Part shown: positions 1 through 6,856 of the stretch, in pieces
Layout: each line of letters starts with the position of its first letter
Numbering within the stretch: the first letter of the stretch is position 1
NCBI GenBank assembly: GCA_002811645.1
Contig: PDIP01000133.1
Location: forward strand, 1-24,058
DNA: 24,058 nt
Source of the DNA: Corallochytrium limacisporum
Taxonomy: Eukaryota; Opisthokonta
Reading direction: 5' to 3'
Program-made: the position numbers and the translations under genes
The notes under the pieces: model-generated
What the model saw: the letters and a program-made list of their open reading frames with translations, nothing else
Database searches by the model: none
What the model was told of the DNA's origin: nothing

Positions 1-22
1 CCCAAGCGACGGCAGAGCTAAA

Positions 23-358
23 TCAAAAAGAGTAGATTTGATACAATATTCTCAGACAGAGGGTGGTAACCAGAGGATAGTCAAGACTCGATGGTAAACC
101 GTTCGAATTTTGTACTGAAAGTTGACCGGAAAAATTAGTCCAGTAGTCGTTATTCGCTTGAGTAAATTCCCCGAAGGTGCAAACAATTTCGTTGATTACA
201 TACTTCTGGTATTGAACTGTACTCGAAGTGGCCAAGGTGATGTTACTGTTACTACCGTTGGCCACAGTCACCGTTGGCGACGCACCCCCAACCGCCGTGG
301 CCAATGCTGTTCCCGCAAGAGCCAGAGACAGCATCATTGTATCAGTGCTACGGACCAT
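23..358 (-). CDS. Possible small secreted protein, unknown family
   Basis: Open frame of 111 residues from an ATG to a TGA. The first 26 residues look like a signal peptide: Met-Val-Arg start, a hydrophobic core around LSLALAGTALATAV, then small residues suited to cleavage. The mature part is rich in Ser, Thr, Asn and Val and carries three N-glycosylation sequons (NGS, NIT, NFS), as expected for a secreted or cell-surface protein. I do not recognise the family. The C-terminal 20 or so residues look less protein-like, so the true gene could splice or continue past the window edge. A TATAAATAAA-like sequence lies only a few bases upstream of this ATG, too close to be its TATA box unless translation starts at Met8 or Met9. 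The overlapping plus-strand frame is probably the antisense shadow. Confidence 0.4.
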   Translation of the reverse strand: MVRSTDTMMLSLALAGTALATAVGGASPTVTVANGSNSNITLATSSTVQYQKYVINEIVCTFGEFTQANNDYWTNFSGQLSVQNSNGLPSSLDYPLVTTLCLRILYQIYSF

Positions 359-1866
359 GTTTTATTTATAAACGATCTCTGCTACGTTCTTCCAGAATGT
401 TTTGAACCTCTGCTTTGGTGTGATGCAAACGAAATGCCAGCGATCTTATTTTATACCTGATCAAGAGATCTCACACTGCTGGCTTTCCGCGCACTGCTTT
501 ACATCGAAGGATATGAATTGAATCCCCAAGAGTGAGTCACCTAAGGATTATGAGTGTGACTTCCGCGCAGACCGGTGTTTGTCGCTATCTTCCTCTTCCC
601 CCGAGACCCTCAGATTCACACAGAAATTATACGGCTTTCCCCCCCCCCCCCGCTTCGACTCACGTCACCATCTTCCCCTTCCCTCATACTCTTAGGCTCA
701 CTCAGACATTGCACACACACCCCCCTTGGGGAACTGGGCCGATCCCTTCAGATGGAAGTTTGTTTTTTTTCCTTTTTTTCTCGATTGATCACGAGGAAGG
801 TATTTCTGTGCAGTGATGTATACCACCGTACGCCTTACACAAAATATACTCTGAAAAATGTGGAGAAGTAAACTCTCGCGCTCTTACCAACAGTTCGATG
901 GAAAATCAGTCAGTAAACCCTCTGTGCCAACTGGGCAGCTGAACACACACTTTGACTCCAAATTCTTTGACTCTGGGAACTCAGGCTTTTTCAGAGGTAC
1001 GACAGTACGACCACCGTGCGCACGCTTCAGTCCCATCAGTCATTGAAATACCCAAATGAATAGCATTTGCGGCACATCGTGTTTGATCTTGGTGATACGG
1101 TGCACTTGTACAATGAGGCAGGCAAGCCGGTGCCAAAGAGCCTGCACAATTCTGTGTGTCGCCAGCTACAGCCAGAGTTTTCATAGTGAACCGGCTCAGC
1201 GCAACACATATACTCCATTCACCAAACCAAGCGCGCGAGATACAGGGCACAGGCTTACCAATACGTTGGTACTCAGTAACCGAGATGTTTCGGTTTGTTC
1301 GAGCAGTTTTTTTTCAAGATCCACTCCCAGGGGAACGGTGGGTGGTGGGGTCCTTAGGTGCAGACTTGCCAGTGGGAGTGCAGATTGTGTTTGACAATAT
1401 GGACACAATTGCGAAGACACGCATCCCTCGTGTGAATATAGGACACATCTTTCGCTAAGGCGCCACAAGTCAGCCATAGATTGAGTACATCAATTCTAAT
1501 TTATATTGGGCAGAACGTCCTCTGTGATCCAGGCCAGTCTGCACGATTTTGAAACGCGAACGAAGCCGGCAATCAAGACATAGTCAACTAAGAGTTTGTC
1601 CATCTCAATTCTCACATGCGGGGCACACCATGCTTCTAGGGAAACTTATCACCGCCGCGCATAGAAGCTATCATTGAGTGTAGTGTTGGGTGCGCGAATA
1701 CCAAACTTCGGTCGTTAGTTTCCCGCAACACGGGTGCTGCATTCCGTATCATATGGCCACGAAAAGCATACGGTACTACAAACGATCTCGGAAAGAAGTT
1801 ACGAACAAACTCTTCCAAACAAAATGACCCTTAAAATTTCTGATCTTCTTGCTTTTGGCACTTCAG
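359..1866. other. Gene-free stretch with no supported coding sequence
   Basis: Short open frames overlap on both strands with no recognisable domain. There is a C-rich run near 640-651, a T-rich tract at 762-780, and one copy of the 11-mer taccaccgtac at 821-831. A frame ending at 1458 has a somewhat protein-like last 50 residues but no family match that I can see. The end of the stretch (about 1838-1866) looks like an intron 3' end. Confidence 0.5.
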
Positions 1867-2286
1867 GAAACCTTGGCAGCGGCAATCTATGAAGGTGCTA
1901 TGACGGACAGCAAACCTCCACAGCTCTATCATGTCAAGGCAATCGCTTGCGATTTCGCCAGGATTGCTGCTGCTTCAACGACCAATCACTCTCTGCTTGA
2001 AGGAAATCTACATATGAAACATGCCGAGACTTGGGCAAATGTTACCTATCCCATGTCCCCTCAACTGATCACGCCGAACGGCTTCCCATATACCAACCCC
2101 GATCAGAGCAACAAATGGACCACTCCTGGGATGTACATCGTGACCCCTGCAGATTCAGAGGGACCCTTGCTGTACTACAACATTTTATGCCTCGCTTGCA
2201 ATAGATCGTCTGTCGGCGAGGGTATCGGTTTCACGGCACTGGGTTCAGTCCAACATCCGCGAGAGTCTCTACTGCATACATTCTGA
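1867..2286 (+). CDS. Possible 3' exon of an unrecognised gene (partial or relic)
   Basis: An open frame of about 139 residues runs to a TGA but has no ATG near its beginning; the first in-frame Met is at 1900. The sequence just before it has the form of an intron end: CTGAT branch-like element, a pyrimidine-rich stretch, then TTCAG at 1862-1866. The predicted peptide has plausible composition, with two Cys in a CLAC motif, one or two N-glycosylation sequons and a Pro/Asn/Tyr-rich middle, but no family I recognise. I could not find a convincing upstream exon or donor site; GTTACG at 1798 is the nearest weak option. It may be the terminal exon of a real gene, or a decayed fragment of one. Confidence 0.28.
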   Translation, partial: ETLAAAIYEGAMTDSKPPQLYHVKAIACDFARIAAASTTNHSLLEGNLHMKHAETWANVTYPMSPQLITPNGFPYTNPDQSNKWTTPGMYIVTPADSEGPLLYYNILCLACNRSSVGEGIGFTALGSVQHPRESLLHTF

Positions 2287-2643
2287 TCAAACGATATTTA
2301 GTTGGTAGTGTGGAAGGGGGGAACAACTCTGCTTTCATACAGGCTGCGATTTCAAAGTGGAACCCCGCTGCTGGGTTAGTCTATTCGCCCAAGACGGGCA
2401 GTCGCATCATCCGCCCCAAAATTGAATCGCTCACAACCAAGTAACAACGGTTTTCCCAAGCGTAGTGGTACACAGACACACTACTACAAAATGCCAAATC
2501 TTGTCTACCTCAAGAGAGTATGTAGTATGTGGCTGACGATTTCTCGAAATGGGTTGTCCATTGTACCTCCATAATTTGTAACCCGGCCGGGCACCCAGGT
2601 TTCGCGGGGCATTTACCAACCCACGGGTCTCAGATCAAGCTGT
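2287..2643. other. Gene-free spacer
   Basis: No coding sequence or RNA gene is recognisable. It separates the orphan exon-like frame from the tandem repeat array. Confidence 0.5.
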
Positions 2644-3236
2644 CTTAGTGGACGTGCAAATGAATGTTTGGACTTTTGTCCCACAAGGGCGGCAAAGGCC
2701 TTTTACCCCAATAGTCTTTACCTCGCGTGCAGTTGGACAAACGAGCCCGTGGAGGGGTTTTTGTGGTCAATGCCAGGAATGTTTGGATTCGACCATTAGA
2801 GGACGTACAATGAATACTTGGGCTTTGTCCCACAAGGGCGGCAATTGTCTTTACCCCAATGGTCTTTACTTTGAGTACTATTGGACAAACGAAGGGGGTT
2901 TGTGGTCAAACCCGAGAGTCCAAACATCGGTAGAGGTTGCGATCTTAGTGGACGTACAATGAATATTTGGGCTTTGTCCCACAAGGGCAGCAACAGCCTT
3001 TAACCCCAATAGTCTTTTACCTCGAGTACAGTTGGACAAACGAGCCCGTGGAGGGATTTTTGTGGTCAATCCCAGGAGCCCAAACAAGAGGGGCGGGGGG
3101 AAGGTTTCGATCTTAGTGGACGTTACCTGAATATTTTGACTATGTCCCACAAGGGCGGCGATAGTCTTTACCTCGAGTACAGTTGGACAAACGAGCCCGT
3201 GGAGGGGTTTTGTGGCCAAGGGTCCAAACACTGGGA
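2644..3236. repeat. Diverged tandem repeat array, four units of about 150-170 bp
   Basis: Four head-to-tail units begin at a shared ttag(t/a)ggacgt element at about 2645, 2796, 2945 and 3113. Unit lengths are therefore about 151, 149 and 168 bp, plus a shorter last unit. Each unit has the same order of blocks: ggacgt, a tgaat(a/g)-(c)ttt block, tttgtccca-caagggc(a/g)gc, a pyrimidine block with (c)tagtcttta, then (a/g)gtac-(a)ttggacaaacga and gg(a)-ttttgtgg(t/c)caa. Units differ by substitutions and small indels, so the array is old. The tttgtcc and ggacaaa blocks within a unit are inverted relative to each other and could pair. Confidence 0.85.
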
Positions 3237-4308
3237 AAACTGAACTTTCCATGATTAGCGTTGGTCCAACGGTACCAGTGGTACACAAAATGAGTAACTT
3301 GCTAAGAATACTCCGCAAAAAGGGCGGTCGGGTCAGCCCCCCCCTCCCCCCGGGGGGGACGGGCCGGGGCGGAAAAAAAAGAAGAAAGGAAAAATACACA
3401 CCAAACAAGGAGAGAGGGAAAAAAAATAAGGAGGAAATCCCAGCTCCCATAGTACGGCAATGTTTCCCCGTCGGCAGCCAGTCAAATTAGTACGTATCGG
3501 AAACACTGGGGAATGAAAATCCCCCGGTACACTGATAATGCCCAGCCAAAGCACTGCCCGTTTTCCGAGAAACCTCGGCAAACCCAGATAAGCGACTGAA
3601 TGGAATGCTGGTTAGGGAACACTCTGCAAGCCAAATGGTCTCGGTATCGCGGGGGAGAGTATGAGGAAATGAACCAATGGAGAGATGCAGGGCAACCGGG
3701 AACCGGGAACCGGTGCCAGGGGCACCGCGAAGGGCTGAATTAATGCTGTCGAATACGGTTGACCCGGACACGCGATCGCGTGCCGGCCAGTCCAAGTGGA
3801 GGACATGCTCGACAAGGCAAACGACGAGCCAACACCTCCCAGATTTGTGCGGGTCGGAGAGAAAAATGCACACAAACACCTTTTCCATCGCGGATGCGGG
3901 TTGGGGCCTTCATCGTTCTACATTTCATCGATGCGATGCCCAAAAGTTTCATTCCAGTCCAATTTCCCGTATGCCCCAATCTGGAATATGTCACATAGAT
4001 AGGTTCCTTCAATACTGTCAAGCTTTTTTCATTCTTCAAAGAAATGAGTGGCACAGTTCGGAGCTGTGCAGTAGAGAGCTATAGGGGTTTGTGACATGGC
4101 AAGAGGGGAAATTGTTTCCGTGTGCTGGATTGCGACTTGGGTTTATCATACCGGAATCCGAGGTAATGAGCTACGTCAGAAGCAGTCGGTCTGAGCTGTT
4201 CGAATCAAATCAAATGACAGGTGAAGTTCGGTCTGTCGCATTATGGGCTTTCAATCCCTTAGTGAGTAAAATTTCTTTGCGCAGAACCTCATTGTCCGCT
4301 CGGTAATA
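3237..4308. other. Gene-free stretch with C/G tract
   Basis: No supported gene. It contains a C-tract joined to a G-tract at 3337-3358 followed by a purine-rich A/G run to about 3435. Long frames here are on both strands and are low in complexity. Confidence 0.5.
3337..3358. repeat. C-tract/G-tract palindrome
   Basis: C8-T-C6 followed directly by G7. This is one of a set of similar C-to-G tract junctions in the non-coding parts of the window (also 6483, 10429, 15902, 16023 and 19978). Confidence 0.8.
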
Positions 4309-4322
4309 GTACCACCGTACTT
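4309..4322 (+). repeat. Left copy of inverted 14-mer gtaccaccgtactt
   Basis: An exact reverse-complement copy lies at 6595-6608, so the two bound a 2.3 kb segment. An 11-base subset also occurs at 821-831. No target-site duplication is visible. Confidence 0.5.
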
Positions 4323-4810
4323 AGCATGCGCACGCCAATGCTTTCCCCTCGCAGTTCCAGGACACTAAGGGGTTCCCCTCCCTCCCGGCTCCCCCTTTCC
4401 CCCTCGCCCCCAGCGCAATCCTTCTATTCTGCGCAATGTCGAGTCGGGACCTCTCTACTCGCAAGTTATGACGGTCAATTCCGTCGCCCACCTCCTGGAT
4501 GTTCTGGATGTTTGCTATTGTATTCATGCCCTTGAAGCTGTAAAGCTCAGGCTTGCTTGTCTTTCCAGCTGCTCCCTTTCTGAGGTAGTATCTCATCTGA
4601 AGAACTGTACTTTGCTTGCGCACAACGGTTCCGATGTGCAAAGGGTTTCTGTGGACTCTACACACCACTGCGGTCTGTCCTGGGGTTACAAAAGGCAAAC
4701 TGAAGGTTTCACAAAGAGTTGTGATGTATAGTTGCAACCTTGCAACTCTTGTGCCACGTTAACTTCGTCCGTAGGGCGCCTTTTCGGGAAATGCAGAGAA
4801 ATGGAAGAGG

Positions 4811-4818
4811 TATTTAAG
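4811..4818 (+). promoter_or_regulatory. TATA-like box of the small 4934 gene
   Basis: TATTTAAG lies 123 bases upstream of the ATG. The sequence between is A/C-rich and G-poor with no ATG, as expected for a eukaryotic 5' untranslated leader, and the start context is accATGtc. Confidence 0.4.
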
Positions 4819-4933
4819 ATCCCTGATCATCAACCAAAAGACGATTGCCAACTCATATCATCAACCATTCTCATTCGCTAAGAAAACTAAACAGCTAAGA
4901 AAACCAAGCACGGTTTAAAAGAAAGTCATTACC

Positions 4934-5494
4934 ATGTCTCCCATTCCCGACCTTGCTACGACTACTCTTACTCCCGTTATGGACCAGATCTTCCCCCGCA
5001 GGAATGATTGGGGCACCTACATCAAGATTGTCAACTTCACTCACCAGAACTGGACCCTTCATACTGATGATACAGGAATGTTCATGCCGAATAGCTTCTC
5101 TGACCCCGATGACACGTTTCAGCTTAACTCTATCAACTACGCATGGCTCACTGTTAAAAATGATCTGAAGCCGAAGGAGTGTCGCGGTAAAGAGAACTTT
5201 CTGTACATTAAAACCGAGGAAGACACCCCCGAGGACAAGTACTTGCTGAAGTACGACTGGGACCACTTCCACAAGGTTTGCGTTGCCTCCTTCACCCAGG
5301 CCTACCCTTACCACCCAGAATCATACGCGACCGTCTTCAGTGAAGTAGTCGTCGACAGGAGGAGAGACCACCAGCCCACCAAGCACACCACTGTTTCCGT
5401 CTGCACTCCAAGCACCTTTGCCAAGTATGGCAACACATGCCCTTACGTGGATAGCAAGGACATCGCGTTCTACTACGTCCCTGAAAGTGAGTAA
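4934..5494 (+). CDS. Small hypothetical protein, probably cytosolic and beta-rich
   Basis: Open frame of 186 residues with a strong start (accATGtc), a TATA-like box upstream and codons favouring C in third positions, so I consider it a real gene. No signal peptide or membrane segment is seen. The protein is rich in Tyr, Asp, Thr and His and shows alternating hydrophobic and polar stretches (for example YIKIVNF and WLTVKN) that suggest beta strands. There are four Cys, at about residues 81, 115, 156 and 165. I do not recognise the family. The stop codon TAA lies inside a perfect donor-like GTAAGT at 5491-5496, and a branch/acceptor-like CTGAT...TTCAG ends at 5527. Removing 5491-5527 keeps the frame and extends the gene to a TGA at 5679-5681 (236 residues). 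Either end is possible. Confidence 0.65.
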   Translation: MSPIPDLATTTLTPVMDQIFPRRNDWGTYIKIVNFTHQNWTLHTDDTGMFMPNSFSDPDDTFQLNSINYAWLTVKNDLKPKECRGKENFLYIKTEEDTPEDKYLLKYDWDHFHKVCVASFTQAYPYHPESYATVFSEVVVDRRRDHQPTKHTTVSVCTPSTFAKYGNTCPYVDSKDIAFYYVPESE

Positions 5495-6482
5495 GTCTAC
5501 TTGCTGATTCGAACTGGTCATGTTCAGACGAGGGTATTACGGGTACTACAATGCTGACCTGTCTTGTCTGGCACTTCCGTGCATGGTAGAAGTTATATGC
5601 TTAGCTGAGTTGGAACGCCTATCAGGTTGGTTTGTGTTTAGCACCCATCCGGTGGTGGTCAACAGGTCCGTTAGCATATGACGCGAGCGTAACAGCTGGC
5701 GTCAACTGCTGAAGAATCAGGACCACCGTTTTACTGTTTGAATAGATCATATTTGTTTCGAAAACGCTTGGATTGCCAATTGGTGAGGAACTGAAATCTT
5801 AATTAAGCCTGATACAGAGCTTCTTCTCGTGCGCGTACGACATGCTGGGAGTTTGGACAGCAATGTCCTTGACTATGGCTGCGCCGCGTAGCCATTTGTC
5901 ATCAGTAGCTTTGCTCCATACCCCATTCAATGTTCACCCTTCGTTCACGTGGTGGATCAAGAGAATACAGTACCTGCTCCAGCAGGCCACGCAGAATCCG
6001 ACTCGGTCGGGACCCTTGGAGTGTTTTCCGCGAAATGGCAGGCTCACTCGACCAGGTGCGAAGTTGAACCATTTTTCTTTCACTAATTTTGGTAGTTTTC
6101 TGTTTTGCGGTGATACGGAGTCCGTAACGCAGCACCTTCCAGTCAGGCACAGGGACGCCACACTTGGCCCTAACATAATTCGTCTTCGTTTGGTCTAATT
6201 TTCTGCAGCAGAGGCTCATAATCGTGGAATCCTGCTTCATCCTTCCACAGAGCGTACAGTTAGGCGCCATTAGCAGGGTAGCGGGTCTTCATGGAGCTGT
6301 AAATACCCTGGAAAGTGGCATCGAAAAGGTTACGGTGACACGGCACCGTGACATCGCTCTGCAGCAGTCTTGTCGCGGGTTGCCTACTGGAAACGACAAT
6401 CCCCCGCATACAAGAAAATTACCTACCAGCTGGTAAGTAGTGTCACTTTCCGAGAATTGTGCGGTGGAACATAGTGCCCCAT

Positions 6483-6495
6483 CCCCCCCGGGGGG
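6483..6495. repeat. C7G6 palindrome
   Basis: Seven C followed directly by six G; same type as the tract at 3337. Confidence 0.8.
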
Positions 6496-6594
6496 CCATT
6501 CTGGAGTTTCTCGAAGGGTAGTTAACTGCTACGCAAGTAGTGGCGCAGCTTCCCCAGCCGAGTAAATAATATCGTTTGCAATGGGTGTGGAATG

Positions 6595-6608
6595 AAGTAC
6601 GGTGGTAC
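6595..6608 (-). repeat. Right copy of inverted 14-mer
   Basis: aagtacggtggtac, the exact reverse complement of 4309-4322. Confidence 0.5.
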
Positions 6609-6742
6609 ATTTTCGTGAGCCGGCGCAAATTGCCACCGACTGTATGATACAGTAGGGATTGGCAGAAGCCGTGGTGTCTTGGTCTATGAACATCGAGTCG
6701 AGGACTAAGAATGGCCCAGATCTTCTTAAACCTGAATTTTTG

Positions 6743-6748
6743 TTTATT
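6743..6748 (-). terminator. Possible poly(A) signal AATAAA for the ACBP-reductase gene
   Basis: tttatt on the plus strand reads AATAAA on the minus strand, about 110 bases beyond the stop codon at 6857. Confidence 0.3.
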
Positions 6749-6856
6749 ACTATGGGTATTTAGTCGCAGGCGTAGGTAACCCTCTCTTTCCTTTGGCTCT
6801 CTTTAAGGTCCAACCGATTCCCATCACAGGCCCGTCACGGCCGCAGTTTATCATTA

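Larger units (their letters stand above)
5495..6856. other. Gene-free stretch (part may be a second exon to 5681)
   Basis: Apart from the possible second exon of the preceding gene (5528-5681), no supported gene is seen. Frames of about 120 residues overlap on opposite strands at 5842-6270 without clear domain support. It contains the C/G palindrome at 6483-6495 and the right copy of the inverted 14-mer. Confidence 0.45.

Noticed and set aside
2878-3450. 190-residue minus-strand frame across the tandem repeats
   Set aside because: Repeat unit lengths are mostly not multiples of three, and the N-terminal part is a translated homopolymer-rich tract.
4179-4215. tRNA B-box-like gttcgaatc
   Set aside because: No A-box or cloverleaf can be formed with the upstream sequence.
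4321-4737. 138-residue minus-strand frame upstream of the small gene
   Set aside because: It begins with TTG rather than ATG, ends in low-complexity sequence, and overlaps a plus-strand frame; no family recognised.
5902-6270. 122-residue minus-strand frame with CxxC, CC and a KCGVPV stretch, reminiscent of the C-terminal zinc region of piggyBac-type transposases
   Set aside because: Cys spacing does not fit well, no catalytic domain is found nearby, and the opposite strand is also open. A profile search against DDE_Tnp_1_7 would decide.
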